NCBI RefSeq assembly: GCF_001278035.1
Contig: NZ_CP009452.1
Coordinates: 1,335,501 to 1,399,500 of the forward strand
Source of the DNA: Sphingopyxis sp. 113P3
GTDB taxonomy: Bacteria > Pseudomonadota > Alphaproteobacteria > Sphingomonadales > Sphingomonadaceae
DNA length: 64,000 nucleotides
Reading direction: 5' to 3'
Of this stretch, positions 51,824 to 60,954 are shown in pieces. The notes beneath the pieces were generated by a model that was not told the origin of the DNA, ran no database searches, and worked only from the letters and a program-made list of their open reading frames with translations. Each line of letters begins with the position of its first letter. Position 1 is the first letter of the stretch. Both the position numbers and the translations under genes were made by a program.

Positions 51824-51900
51824 GGATTCGAACCCTCGATACGGTTTTGCCGTATACTCACTTTCCAGGCGAGCGCCTTCGACCACTCGGCCACCGCTCC
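51810..51900 (-). tRNA. tRNA-Ser (anticodon GGA)
   Basis: On the minus strand the 7-bp acceptor GGAGCGG/CCGCTCC (51894-51900 with 51814-51820), the anticodon loop CTGGAAA, a long variable arm (TACGGCAAAACCGTA) and the T loop TTCGAAT are visible. CCA is encoded at 51812-51810. The gene is intact; its 3' end is the islet att site. Confidence 0.95.
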
Positions 51901-51977
51901 GCATGCACTGGATGAAGGCGGGCCCTAGTCGGTTGCTAGGGCTTTCGCAAGCCGATTGGGCATGGCAGACAGAGCCG

Positions 51978-53036
51978 ATGAAACAATTGCTCGCTGCCGC
52001 CGCCACAGCCTTCGCCCTTTATTCTGCTGCACACGCGCAGGTCGCCAGACCTCCGCTCTCGCCGGGGCAGATCGTCGATGCGGCCAAGGCTGAGGAATGG
52101 ACCGCGATCGCAGCTTCCGACCTGCTGGTCATGGACCTTGCGAGAGATGCGGCGGGCAGCGTACGGCGCGTCGTCATCCAGCTGATGCCGGCGCCGTTCA
52201 GCCAGGGCTGGATCGGCAATATCCGAAAGCTCGCCGCCGCGCGTTGGTGGGACGGAACCAGCGTCTACCGGGTCCAGGACAATTATGTGGCCCAATGGGG
52301 CGATGCCGATGGCGACGAGCCGGCGAAAGCCAAGCCGCTGCCGGAAGGGCTGGCGGCGGTGCCGGAGAGCGAATATGCGACCACGGCCGAGTTGATTGCC
52401 GAGGCCGTATCGACCGATGGTTCCGCCGATATAATCGCAATGGAAGCCGAGCTTGCAGGCGAGCGGGACCGGTTGGGAGAGATTGCGATTGGGGCGACGC
52501 GCACAACAGTCGCGCCGCAGGGCTGGCATGAGCGCGACCCCTACGCACCGTGGGTCGAGATCCACGAGGGATGGCCGCTTGCCGGGGGACCAGAAGATGA
52601 GGCTGGCTCGCCCATGTGGCCCGTCCACTGCTATGCAATGGTTGGAGTGGCGCGCGATATGTCGCCCAACACGGGGAGCGGCGCCGAGCTCTACGCCGTC
52701 ATCGGCCATGCCCCGCGGCACCTTGACCGGAACATCGCGCTCGTGGGCCGCGTGATCAGTGGGATCGAGCATCTGTCAAGCTTGCCGCGCGGGTCCGGGC
52801 CGCTCGGGGTCTACAATGACCCCGCGCAGCGGGTCCGGATCATCTCGGTCCGCCTCGCAAGCGATCTGGCAGAGGCCGATCGGCCGCATTTCGAATATCT
52901 TTCGAGCGAGAGCGAGAGTTTTGCCCGCTATGCAGCGGCGCGTGCCGATCGGCGTGACCCCTTTTTCATAAGTCCCGCGGGCGGGGTGGATATCTGCAAT
53001 CTTCCGGTGCCGATCCGGCCCGTGGCGGCGAAATAG
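51978..53036 (+). CDS. Cyclophilin-type peptidyl-prolyl isomerase, periplasmic
   Basis: This 352-aa protein has a signal peptide (MKQLLAAAATAFALYSAAHA) and a cyclophilin-like domain (about 55-260): RVQDNYVAQWGDADGD, CYAMVGVARDMSPNTGSGAE and LDRNIALVGRVISGIEHLSS match the family strands and loop. A large insert (about 95-190) lies before the second half, as in other sphingomonad homologues. It should catalyse proline isomerisation in secreted proteins. It starts 77 bases from tRNA-Ser. Confidence 0.8.
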   Translation: MKQLLAAAATAFALYSAAHAQVARPPLSPGQIVDAAKAEEWTAIAASDLLVMDLARDAAGSVRRVVIQLMPAPFSQGWIGNIRKLAAARWWDGTSVYRVQDNYVAQWGDADGDEPAKAKPLPEGLAAVPESEYATTAELIAEAVSTDGSADIIAMEAELAGERDRLGEIAIGATRTTVAPQGWHERDPYAPWVEIHEGWPLAGGPEDEAGSPMWPVHCYAMVGVARDMSPNTGSGAELYAVIGHAPRHLDRNIALVGRVISGIEHLSSLPRGSGPLGVYNDPAQRVRIISVRLASDLAEADRPHFEYLSSESESFARYAAARADRRDPFFISPAGGVDICNLPVPIRPVAAK

Positions 53037-53039
53037 GTC

Positions 53040-53354
53040 TTGGAAGGTATCACAGTCACGGTTCCGCTTTGGCGCTGGCAGCCGGCAACTGCGCCGGGCG
53101 CATGGTATTTCGTCGCTATCGAGGGTGACGCGGCCGACAGGGTGCGCCTCGCGGCCATATCGGGGCAATGGCTCGACGGACTGCGCGGGTTCGGTTCGGC
53201 CCGCGTCGAAGCGCGGATCGGTGACAGCAGCTGGACAACCTCGGTTTTTCCGCATCGCGAAAGCGGCGGCTGGCTCCTGCCGGTCAAGGCCGCGATCCGC
53301 AAGGCCGAAGGGTTGGGCGAAGGCGACGCAGTGACGGTGACCGTCAGTCTTTAG
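53040..53354 (+). CDS. DUF1905 domain protein
   Basis: This 104-aa protein is a DUF1905 beta-barrel: VPLWRWQPATAPGAWYFVAI, GFGSARVEARIGDSSWTTSV, and GWLLPVKAAIRKAEGLGEGD. Function unknown. The start is TTG, three bases after the cyclophilin stop, so they are probably co-transcribed. Its 3' end overlaps the convergent small gene. Confidence 0.8.
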   Translation: MEGITVTVPLWRWQPATAPGAWYFVAIEGDAADRVRLAAISGQWLDGLRGFGSARVEARIGDSSWTTSVFPHRESGGWLLPVKAAIRKAEGLGEGDAVTVTVSL

Positions 53355-53484
53355 TCTCGTCCATGGCCTTCTCTTCGCGGGCGCGCGCCTTGCGTTTCCT
53401 GAGGTTGGCGCGCAGTGCCTCGGCGAGGCGTCGCTCGCGTTCGAGGTCGGCGGGAGAAGGCGGCTTGCTCATTGCCCGCGCCAT
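53344..53484 (-). CDS. Small basic hypothetical protein
   Basis: A 46-aa frame reads MARAMSKPPSPADLERERRL then LRANLRKRKARAREEKAMDE. It is a charged helix; similar short AALRANLRKRKAQARAR-type proteins are familiar in sphingomonads, function unknown. Its end overlaps the DUF1905 gene by 11 bases. A start at 53472 is possible. Confidence 0.6.
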   Translation of the reverse strand: MARAMSKPPSPADLERERRLAEALRANLRKRKARAREEKAMDETKD

Positions 53485-53589
53485 GCCTGTGAAATCGCGA
53501 CCTCGTCAAGTCTCGCACCTTGACAGCGGCGGGGCGCCCCGCCATAGGCCGCGCCTGCCCGGCGGCGATGCGTCGCAAGGGCCCCGGCT

Positions 53590-53664
53590 GCTGCTGTAGC
53601 TCAGTGGTAGAGCGCACCCTTGGTAAGGGTGAGGTCGAGAGTTCAATCCTCTCCAGCAGCACCA
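53590..53664 (+). tRNA. tRNA-Thr (anticodon GGT)
   Basis: Acceptor GCTGCTG/CAGCAGC, D arm GCTCAGTGGTAGAGC, anticodon arm CACCC-TTGGTAA-GGGTG and T loop TTCAATC are all present, with encoded CCA at 53662-53664. Intact. Confidence 0.95.
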
Positions 53665-54078
53665 TTATTTCATTAAATTGTTATAGTTGGATATCCTCTC
53701 GGGGGCTCCAAGACTGCTGGTTGCTCCCGAGACATTTTCGGCGAAAGCGAAAGAGATTGTCGCTACCGGGCGCCCGTGTCCCCTTCGCTCGGGTCGTGCT
53801 GGGCGCGGGCGCACCGAGAAGGGGCAGCGGCGGGAGACAAATTGTCACGGCCGTGCCGATGGGGATCGGGGCATCGAAAAGCCGGATAACCGCTGCGGAA
53901 GCTCTTCTGGCCCAGATCATTGCTCCCCGCCTCATTGGCAGCGCCGGCGGAGAGCTTGAGGACGGCGATCTCGGCCGGGCCTTCGGCTCAGACCATGTCG
54001 AAGCTCACTTTCTTCGATCTTGCCTCCCGGTGGTCTCCAGTCCAAGTGGCTCGAAATGTGAGTTGTGGGGGCGAGTGA
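53665..54078. other. Intergenic region after tRNA-Thr
   Basis: A 414-bp stretch with no convincing gene; frames here have no domain. It could be residue of an old insertion at tRNA-Thr, but no repeat of the tRNA 3' end was found. Confidence 0.4.
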
Positions 54079-54921
54079 GTGGGATTTCAGCCTTTCGGAT
54101 ACCGATTTGAAATAAAGTCGAACCTGCCCCCGAAGGCGGCCAAGGCGGCCATCCGGTCGAAGAAAGCCGGGATCTTTGACCCCAAGGATGGCGCACGCGG
54201 CTGGATCGCAGGGCCGTTCATATGCCTTTGGTTCAGCGCCTTCGACCGTTACGGCCCCATGTTGTTCGGACTTATCTCGGCCGACAGCTTTGGCACGCGG
54301 GTACATGGCAGAGCAGGTTCAGACCTTAACGGCGTTTTGATGTTCACGCTCATCACGGCTGGGGTCGTGGTCATGATGATAACCGATGGCGCGATATCAG
54401 CCACTCAGCCGTTGGCCTTTGTTTTGGTGTTCCTCATCGGCGCGCCATTGATTTATTGGTTCGCCCACAAGGACCGGAAGGACGCTGATCCCCTCGTCCA
54501 CTTCCTGCGCAAGGCACTCGCCCAACCGGATGCCCGTTCCAGATCGACAGCGGCTACCAGAAAGCTTCGCAAAGGTCTGCGCCTGGTGTTGAACGGCGAC
54601 TACCTTGAGGGACCGGTGACAGACGAGGGCACAGAAGCCGCGCTCATGCGCGTGGGCAACCGCGGCTTCCTGATTATCGAGTCGGCTCCTCAAAACTACC
54701 TGCAGACCGCTTTACACGATGGAGGATACGTCCTGGAGGTCCGCAAAGGCGGCCCCAGCCAGCATTACAAAGCAGAAAGATATGGCAGGGCGGCAGGCAG
54801 TGCGGCGCTTGCGGACGATGCCTTCACCTTCGAGGAAATATGCGAGACGATGTCCGCATATATCGCTGGCGCTGATATGCCCCGCTTCGTGAAATGGAGG
54901 CCCCTCGAGACACAGGCCTAG
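54079..54921 (+). CDS. Hypothetical membrane protein
   Basis: This 280-aa protein is unrecognised. Three hydrophobic segments lie at about 43-66 (GWIAGPFICLWFSAF), 88-105 (GVLMFTLITAGVVVMMI) and 113-128 (PLAFVLVFLIGAPLIYWFAH). The soluble C-terminal half (about 150-280) contains GPSQHYKAERYGRAAG and an acidic end. The start is GTG; a later start at a downstream Met is possible. It stands alone between tRNA-Thr and a convergent small gene. Confidence 0.55.
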   Translation: MGFQPFGYRFEIKSNLPPKAAKAAIRSKKAGIFDPKDGARGWIAGPFICLWFSAFDRYGPMLFGLISADSFGTRVHGRAGSDLNGVLMFTLITAGVVVMMITDGAISATQPLAFVLVFLIGAPLIYWFAHKDRKDADPLVHFLRKALAQPDARSRSTAATRKLRKGLRLVLNGDYLEGPVTDEGTEAALMRVGNRGFLIIESAPQNYLQTALHDGGYVLEVRKGGPSQHYKAERYGRAAGSAALADDAFTFEEICETMSAYIAGADMPRFVKWRPLETQA

Positions 54922-55038
54922 CCGTACCCCGCAGAAATGCTTGTGTCTCAGGGGCGCCCTCGTACCCGTCGGTCGGTTATCCATGGTAAGTGCGAGGCCG
55001 AGGGCCGGAATATCTCCAGCACAGCATTTTTTTTGCGT

Positions 55039-55431
55039 TTAGCGATCTTCCATTCGAGGGCGTCCGTCCCCGCCATGCAATCGCTGCGCCGCGGCAAGCG
55101 TGCGCAATACCTCGGACCGCATGTCGAGTTCGCGACGTTCAGAATCGGAAAGCCCGTCGGCGCCATAGCGATCGGCGAGCCTTTCGATCATGGCGGCATC
55201 GCGTCGCAGCGCACGCGCTTCTCGCTTCGTGAGTTCGCCCCGCGCGCGGCCCGCCTTGATGCGGTGGCGCGCTTCGCCAATCTCGTGATCGATTGGGGGG
55301 AGGGTGGGCAGTGTCCCCTGGTCGGTAATGCCCGGCATCGGCTGAGGAAGAGGACCGGGCCCCGCGACAAACTGTGCCGCCGCCGCCGCCGGCAAAGCCA
55401 GAAAAAGGGCAGAAACAAGGATCAGGCGCAT
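55039..55431 (-). CDS. Small secreted protein, unknown function
   Basis: This 130-aa protein has a signal peptide (LILVSALFLALPAAAAA), a Pro-rich stretch (GPLPQPMPGI) and a charged helical remainder (ARHRIKAGRARGELTKREAR, RRELDMRSEVLRTLAAAQRL). No domain is recognised; it may be a periplasmic chaperone-like or stress protein. Confidence 0.65.
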   Translation of the reverse strand: MRLILVSALFLALPAAAAAQFVAGPGPLPQPMPGITDQGTLPTLPPIDHEIGEARHRIKAGRARGELTKREARALRRDAAMIERLADRYGADGLSDSERRELDMRSEVLRTLAAAQRLHGGDGRPRMEDR

Positions 55432-55496
55432 CAGGTGCCTCCGCAGCCGACAGGTCGAAAGAATGCTTCACCTTGCGGGCTGAACGCGCCGTGAAC

Positions 55497-56378
55497 CTAT
55501 ATTTTCGCGCCGAGTAGCCAGTCATGGAAGAGCTTGACGGCCGGCTGGCGTAGCGCGCGGGGGCGGCAGACGAACCAGTAGCTGTAGGGACTGTCGACAT
55601 CGAAATCGAAGAGCCGGGTGAGGCGGGGATCCTGCGCATAGTCGAAATGATGGCCGTGCATGAAGGCAACGCCTATCCCTTGCGCTGCAGCTTCGAGCAT
55701 CAGCGGTCCCGAATCGAAGAAATCGATCCCGGCAGGTTCGAGATAGGGCATGCCGATCGCCTGCTTCCATTCGGCGAATGTCTCCGGCATTTCGCGGTGG
55801 AGAAGGATAGTGAGCCGCTGGAGCTGCTCCGGCACCGTGATCGCCCGCTCGCCGTCGGTAAGGGACCGCGCCGCGATCGGGAAAATCTTGTCCTGGTCGA
55901 GCCGCGCTGCATAGAGCGCGGGATCGATCGCGCGCGCGAGCGCGATTGCGGCATCGAGACCCTCGCCGAGCCGAGATTCGCCGTGCGAGAGCGTGTCGAT
56001 GTCGATATGGAGTTCAGGATATTTCTGGCGCAGTTCGGGCAGGCGAGGGAAAAGCCGCTGCTGCGCGAAAAGCGGCAAAACATTGAGGTGGAGGCGCAGC
56101 GAGGCGTCGGGGCTGCCAACGCGCGCGATGACGCCGCGCAGATCATCGAGGATCGGCGCCAATTGCCCCTGCAGCGTGCGGCCCGCCTCGGTGAGCCGCA
56201 GACCCTGGTGATGGCGGTCGAAAAGCGGGCGCCCGACCGCATGTTCGAGCGTCTGAATCCGGCGCGAGAGGGCGGGCATCGAAAGACCGAGCTGGCTCGC
56301 GGCCGCCTTCACCGTGCCATGACGGGCGACCTCCAGAAAGGCTTCCATGCTGCTCAAGGGGGGAAGGCGTGCCATCAT
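55497..56378 (-). CDS. LysR-family transcriptional regulator
   Basis: This 293-aa regulator has the LysR HTH (SSMEAFLEVARHGTVKAAAS, LSMPALSRRIQTLEHAVGRP) and a substrate-binding domain (about 90-290, LRLHLNVLPLFAQQRLFPRL). It most resembles GcvA/AmpR-type members. Start codons at 56378, 56375 and 56402 are possible. It is divergent from the CDC48 gene with about 165 bases between; whether it regulates it is unknown. Confidence 0.85.
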   Translation of the reverse strand: MMARLPPLSSMEAFLEVARHGTVKAAASQLGLSMPALSRRIQTLEHAVGRPLFDRHHQGLRLTEAGRTLQGQLAPILDDLRGVIARVGSPDASLRLHLNVLPLFAQQRLFPRLPELRQKYPELHIDIDTLSHGESRLGEGLDAAIALARAIDPALYAARLDQDKIFPIAARSLTDGERAITVPEQLQRLTILLHREMPETFAEWKQAIGMPYLEPAGIDFFDSGPLMLEAAAQGIGVAFMHGHHFDYAQDPRLTRLFDFDVDSPYSYWFVCRPRALRQPAVKLFHDWLLGAKI

Positions 56379-56542
56379 GTCTCTCGCGGGGGGTGATGGC
56401 ATGAGAGCAGCGCGCGCGCCAGAGGCATTTGGTGCAGTGCGGTATAAAAGCCTTGGAGAGGCCCATCGTGCAGCCGGGGGCTCGAAATAAGGGAACGCCT
56501 ATCCTATCTTCGGCATTCTGACTATTTTGCGGGAGACACATC

Positions 56543-58867
56543 TTGGCCGACGCACCGGTTAAAGAAAAGCAAGTCAAGCTCCAGGTGGCAAACGCCCGCG
56601 CCGAAGAAAGCGGGGGCGGCATCGCGCGCATCCCGCGCGCGGCGATGGCCGAGCTCGGGGTGACCGAGGGCGATGTGATCCAACTCAGCGGGAAGCGGGT
56701 GACGGCATCGCGGGTCATGGCGCCTTATCCGGAAGATGAGGGGCTCGAGGTCGTCCGCCTCGATGGCCTCCAGCGCGCGAATGCGGGCGCGGGCGCGGGT
56801 GACATGGTGATCCTGAGCCGCGCCGAGACGCGCCCTGCAACCCGCGTGGTGTTCGCGCCCGCCCAGGAGAACCTGCGCCTTCAGGGCTCGGCGATCGCGC
56901 TCAAGCGCAGCTTTTTCGGCCGACCGCTCGTCGCGGGCGATACGGTCGCGACCGCGGGTCAGCAGCGGGTGTCGGCGGGCGATATGCCCCCGCAGCTTCG
57001 CCAGATGCTGAACGCACCCGCCTATGCGCTCGCCGAAGTTCGCCTCAGCGTGGTGTCGGCAAGCCCCAAGGGCGTCGTTTACATCGACGAGAATACCGAG
57101 GTTGAACTGCTTCCCGAATATCAGGAGCCGCAGGATACCCGCCGCACCGATGTCACTTATGACGATCTCGGCGGGCTCGGCGAGACGATCGACCAGCTTC
57201 GCGAGATGGTCGAATTGCCGCTGCGCTATCCTGAACTCTTCCGCCGCCTCGGCGTCGATCCGCCGCGCGGGGTGCTGCTGCACGGACCGCCGGGCACGGG
57301 CAAGACCCGCCTAGCGCGCGCGGTTGCGAACGAGAGCGAGGCGCAGTTCTTCCTGATCAACGGGCCCGAGATCATGGGGTCGGCTTACGGTGAGTCCGAA
57401 AAGCGCCTGCGCGACGTGTTCGAGCAGGCTGCAAAGGCGGCGCCGTCGATCCTTTTTATCGACGAGATCGATTCGATCGCGCCGAAACGCGGGCAGGTGC
57501 AGGGCGAGGCTGAAAAGCGGCTTGTCGCGCAGCTCCTGACCTTGATGGACGGGCTTGAGCCGCGGACCAATCTTGTCGTCATCGCGGCCACCAACCGCCC
57601 CGATGCCATCGACGAGGCTTTGCGCCGCCCGGGCCGTTTTGACCGCGAAATCGTGATCGGCGTGCCCGACGAGAGCGGTCGCCGCGAGATCCTCGGAATT
57701 CACACTCGCGGCATGCCGCTCGCCGAGGATGTCGACCTTGCCGAGCTCTCGCGCACGACGTTCGGCTTTGTCGGCGCCGACATGGCCGCGCTCACCCGCG
57801 AGGCCGCGATCGAGGCGGTGCGGCGGATCATGCCCAGGCTCAACCTTTCGGAGGGGACCATTCCGCCCGAGGTGCTCGACGAGCTTCGGGTCACGCGCGA
57901 GGATTTCAACAATGCACTGAAACGCGTGCAGCCCTCCGCAATGCGCGAGGTAATGGTGCAGGCACCCAAGACGCGGTGGAGCGACATTGGCGGCCTTGAC
58001 GCTGCACGCGACAAGATGATCGAGGGCATCGAGCTGCCTTTGAAGCATCCCGATGCCTTCCGCCGGCTCGGGATCCGTCCCGCCAAGGGCTTTCTCCTCT
58101 ATGGTCCCCCCGGCACAGGCAAGACGCTGCTCGCGAAAGCGGCGGCGCGCGAGTCCGATGCCAATTTCATTGCGATCAAGTCGTCGGATCTTCTCTCCAA
58201 ATGGTATGGCGAAAGCGAGCAGCAGATCGCCCGGCTTTTCGCGCGCGCACGCGCCGTTGCGCCGACAATCATCTTCATCGACGAACTCGATAGCCTGGTG
58301 CCCGCGCGCGGCAGCGGCACCGCGGGCGAACCGCAGGTCACCGAGCGCGTCGTCAACACGATCCTTGCCGAGATGGACGGGATCGAGGAGATGCAGTCGG
58401 TTGTCGTGATCGGCGCGACCAACCGGCCGAACCTCATCGACCCGGCGCTGCTTCGCCCAGGGCGACTCGACGAGCTCATCTATGTGACCGTCCCCGATGC
58501 CGGAGGGCGCAGGCGCATCCTTGAAATCCACACGATCAAGATGCCGCTGGCGAGCGATGTCGATCTGGACGCGCTCGCCGCGCGCACCGAGCGCTTTACA
58601 GGCGCGGATCTTGAAGATCTCGTTCGCCGGGCGGGTCTTGCAGCGCTCAAACGCTCGATGACGAGCGAGAGCGTGACGATGGAGGATTTCGAGACCGCGC
58701 TCAAGGATACGCGCGCCTCGGTGACCGAGGCGATGGAGCGCGACTATGAAAAGATCCAGGGCGAGATCAAGCAGCAGGCGATGAGCGTGAACCCGATCGG
58801 CTTTTTCGCGCCGGGTATGCTGAAGCCCGTGCGCGAGCAAAAGCACGCCGACGAGGCGCGCGACTAG
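56543..58867 (+). CDS. CDC48-family AAA+ ATPase (bacterial VCP/p97 homologue)
   Basis: This 774-aa protein has a CDC48 N domain (about 10-180, [20 protein letters not shown]) and two AAA modules. D1 has Walker [12 protein letters not shown] (about 248) and Walker [14 protein letters not shown]2 has [15 protein letters not shown] (about 521) and [15 protein letters not shown], with arginine fingers in [10 protein letters not shown] and [10 protein letters not shown]. It unfolds proteins with ATP hydrolysis; bacterial clients are poorly known. The start is TTG after GGGAGA. The stop overlaps the convergent MFS gene. Confidence 0.92.
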   Translation: MADAPVKEKQVKLQVANARAEESGGGIARIPRAAMAELGVTEGDVIQLSGKRVTASRVMAPYPEDEGLEVVRLDGLQRANAGAGAGDMVILSRAETRPATRVVFAPAQENLRLQGSAIALKRSFFGRPLVAGDTVATAGQQRVSAGDMPPQLRQMLNAPAYALAEVRLSVVSASPKGVVYIDENTEVELLPEYQEPQDTRRTDVTYDDLGGLGETIDQLREMVELPLRYPELFRRLGVDPPRGVLLHGPPGTGKTRLARAVANESEAQFFLINGPEIMGSAYGESEKRLRDVFEQAAKAAPSILFIDEIDSIAPKRGQVQGEAEKRLVAQLLTLMDGLEPRTNLVVIAATNRPDAIDEALRRPGRFDREIVIGVPDESGRREILGIHTRGMPLAEDVDLAELSRTTFGFVGADMAALTREAAIEAVRRIMPRLNLSEGTIPPEVLDELRVTREDFNNALKRVQPSAMREVMVQAPKTRWSDIGGLDAARDKMIEGIELPLKHPDAFRRLGIRPAKGFLLYGPPGTGKTLLAKAAARESDANFIAIKSSDLLSKWYGESEQQIARLFARARAVAPTIIFIDELDSLVPARGSGTAGEPQVTERVVNTILAEMDGIEEMQSVVVIGATNRPNLIDPALLRPGRLDELIYVTVPDAGGRRRILEIHTIKMPLASDVDLDALAARTERFTGADLEDLVRRAGLAALKRSMTSESVTMEDFETALKDTRASVTEAMERDYEKIQGEIKQQAMSVNPIGFFAPGMLKPVREQKHADEARD

Positions 58868-60168
58868 GTGGAAAGGGGCGGGTTTTGCCGGAGCGCGGAC
58901 CAGCCCCACACCACCAGCCAGGCGCAGAACCCGGCCATCACGCCGTAAGCGACCATCGCGTGCCAGTTGTAGAGAAGGACGCCGATCGCGGGCGAGACGA
59001 TATAGGCCGATCCGTTGATCGAAGCTGTCATGCCCGCGACCGCGCCCTGATGGCGTCCGGTGACGGCGAGCGAGGCGCCCGCGGTAAACCCGGGGCGGAA
59101 GAGGCCAAAGCCGAGCGATGCGGCGGCAAAGCCGATGACGATCGCATGGAGGTCCTGGGCAAGGCCGGTCATCACGGTGCCCGCCGCGCCGAGCGCTGCG
59201 CCCACGAGAACCGTCCAGCGCGGCGTCATCTTGAGGAGGGGTATGAGACCCCACTGCGCGAGCAGCGTCGCAAAGGCGCCCGCCATGAGCACGATCCCGG
59301 TGATCGCGGCCGCCTCGTCGGGATTGGTCCTGAGGTTGAGGCGGTCGAGAATGAGAAAGCCGATGACGCCGAGCATCATCGCCTGCGACTGGCCGCCCAA
59401 GAGCCCGGCGAGCATCCAGGGGCGCACCCGGCGGTCGCTCCATTGGAGCGATGGCCGCAGCGCGTCGCCGGATTCCTCCTCATCTTCGTCGCGCCGCGCG
59501 TCAGTCGCGAGCCCCGAGGCAGGATAGGGCGCGATCGACCCGCGCGCTGCGAAGCGCGGCATGTCGTTGGGGAGGCGCCAGCGCAGCGTGATGAGGACGA
59601 CAAGACCGATCAGCGCGAAGACGAGAAGCGGGCCTGAGAGCCCGACGATGGGCAGGATGAAGAAGGGCGCGATCGCGGGGCCGATCACTGTTCCGAGTCC
59701 GAAGGAAGACGAGACAAGCGACAAGGCCTGCGTCCGCTCCTCAGGATCGGTCCGCGCGGCGACATAGGCCTGGACGGCGGGCGGGGAGGCGGATCCGAAC
59801 CCGCCATAAAGGCTGCGGAAGAGCGCGAAGATGATGAAGGTTGCCCCGCTTGCGATCAGGCCCGAAAGGCCTGCCCACAGCGTCAGACCGCACAGCGCCA
59901 TCGACGAGATGAAACCGAGCATTCCGAGCGCCATCAGCGCCTTTCGCCCGCGCTTGTCCGACTGGCGCGCCCAATGCGGGGCGGTGAGGACCCAGAGCAG
60001 CGCCGACCAGCTGAAGGCGAGGCTGACCCAGACGTCGGGAATGTGAAGCTTGGCGCCGATCGCGGGGAGGATCGACTGCATCGCGGTGTTGCCCGCGGCC
60101 GCAACGAGCATGATCGCAAAGAGGACGGCCATCCGGTCATTGGGGATCGAACGCGATATTGCCGTCAT
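58864..60168 (-). CDS. Major facilitator superfamily transporter
   Basis: The 434-aa permease has about 12 membrane helices and the MFS loop motif in HWARQSDKRGRKALMALG between helices 2 and 3. A charged cytoplasmic loop (DARRDEDEEESGD) splits the two halves. PEERTQALSLVSSSFGLGTV fits the drug/sugar efflux type. The substrate is unknown. It is convergent with the CDC48 gene, overlapping by four bases. Confidence 0.85.
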   Translation of the reverse strand: MTAISRSIPNDRMAVLFAIMLVAAAGNTAMQSILPAIGAKLHIPDVWVSLAFSWSALLWVLTAPHWARQSDKRGRKALMALGMLGFISSMALCGLTLWAGLSGLIASGATFIIFALFRSLYGGFGSASPPAVQAYVAARTDPEERTQALSLVSSSFGLGTVIGPAIAPFFILPIVGLSGPLLVFALIGLVVLITLRWRLPNDMPRFAARGSIAPYPASGLATDARRDEDEEESGDALRPSLQWSDRRVRPWMLAGLLGGQSQAMMLGVIGFLILDRLNLRTNPDEAAAITGIVLMAGAFATLLAQWGLIPLLKMTPRWTVLVGAALGAAGTVMTGLAQDLHAIVIGFAAASLGFGLFRPGFTAGASLAVTGRHQGAVAGMTASINGSAYIVSPAIGVLLYNWHAMVAYGVMAGFCAWLVVWGWSALRQNPPLST

Positions 60169-60308
60169 GCCGTCCCTTCCGCTTACCGCAAGTCCGCCTC
60201 TCCCTACACGCGATGCCCTCGCTGTCCAACGCTCAGCCCATATCTTTCCTTGCGCTGTCTCGTCGTTTTTGCCACCGACAGGAAAACCGAAGCAACGCGA
60301 AAGCCACC

Positions 60309-60947
60309 ATGACCCATCCGCGGGCGCATGCCCAAGAATCGAAGATCGCGCTCCCCCGCCGGGTGCGCGAGCGGCTCAAACGCTTTTTCGGACCGTGGGG
60401 CATGTTCATCCGCGGGTTCATCAAGCATCCGGTCATGGTGGGTTCGATTGTTCCCTCCTCGCCGACCTTGATCCGGCACATGCTGCGCCCGGTCGACTGG
60501 AAGAACACCAAGCTCTTCGTGGAATATGGTCCGGGCGTCGGTACCTTCTGCCGGCCCGTTCTTGAACGCATGGCGGGCGATGCGACGCTGATCGCGATCG
60601 ACACCAATGAGGATTTCATCGACTATCTGCGCAAGGATATCCGCGACAGCCGCTTCATCGCTGTCCACGGGTCCGCCGCTGACGTCGAGGAGATCATCGC
60701 AGCCCACGGGTTTCAGGAGGCCGATTATGTCCTCTCGGGGCTTCCTTTTTCGACGCTTCCCGCCGGCGTCGGCCCCGCAATCGCCGCGGCAACGCACCGC
60801 GTTCTGCGCCCGGGCGGCGCCTTCCTCGTCTATCAGTTCCGCGCGCGTGCGCGCGAATTTCTTGCGGTGCATTTCGAGCGCATCGACAATGCGTTCGAAT
60901 GGGTGAACGTCCCGCCCTGCTTCCTCTTCTGGGCCTGGAAGGACTGA
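60309..60947 (+). CDS. SAM-dependent methyltransferase, PmtA-like
   Basis: This 212-aa protein has a class I methyltransferase fold: motif I LFVEYGPGVGTFCRPVLE, acidic LIAIDTNEDFIDYL, then ADYVLSGLPFSTLPAG and RVLRPGGAFLVYQFRAR. The N-terminus (FFGPWGMFIRGFIKHPVMVG) is like phosphatidylethanolamine N-methyltransferases of alphaproteobacteria. A role in phospholipid methylation is likely but unproven. The ATG at 60309 is chosen over upstream options that lack family sequence. Confidence 0.78.
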   Translation: MTHPRAHAQESKIALPRRVRERLKRFFGPWGMFIRGFIKHPVMVGSIVPSSPTLIRHMLRPVDWKNTKLFVEYGPGVGTFCRPVLERMAGDATLIAIDTNEDFIDYLRKDIRDSRFIAVHGSAADVEEIIAAHGFQEADYVLSGLPFSTLPAGVGPAIAAATHRVLRPGGAFLVYQFRARAREFLAVHFERIDNAFEWVNVPPCFLFWAWKD

Positions 60948-60954
60948 AGGGACC

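Noticed and set aside
57311..59443. 710-aa minus-strand frame over the CDC48 gene
   Set aside because: Overlaps two well-supported genes and has no recognisable domain.
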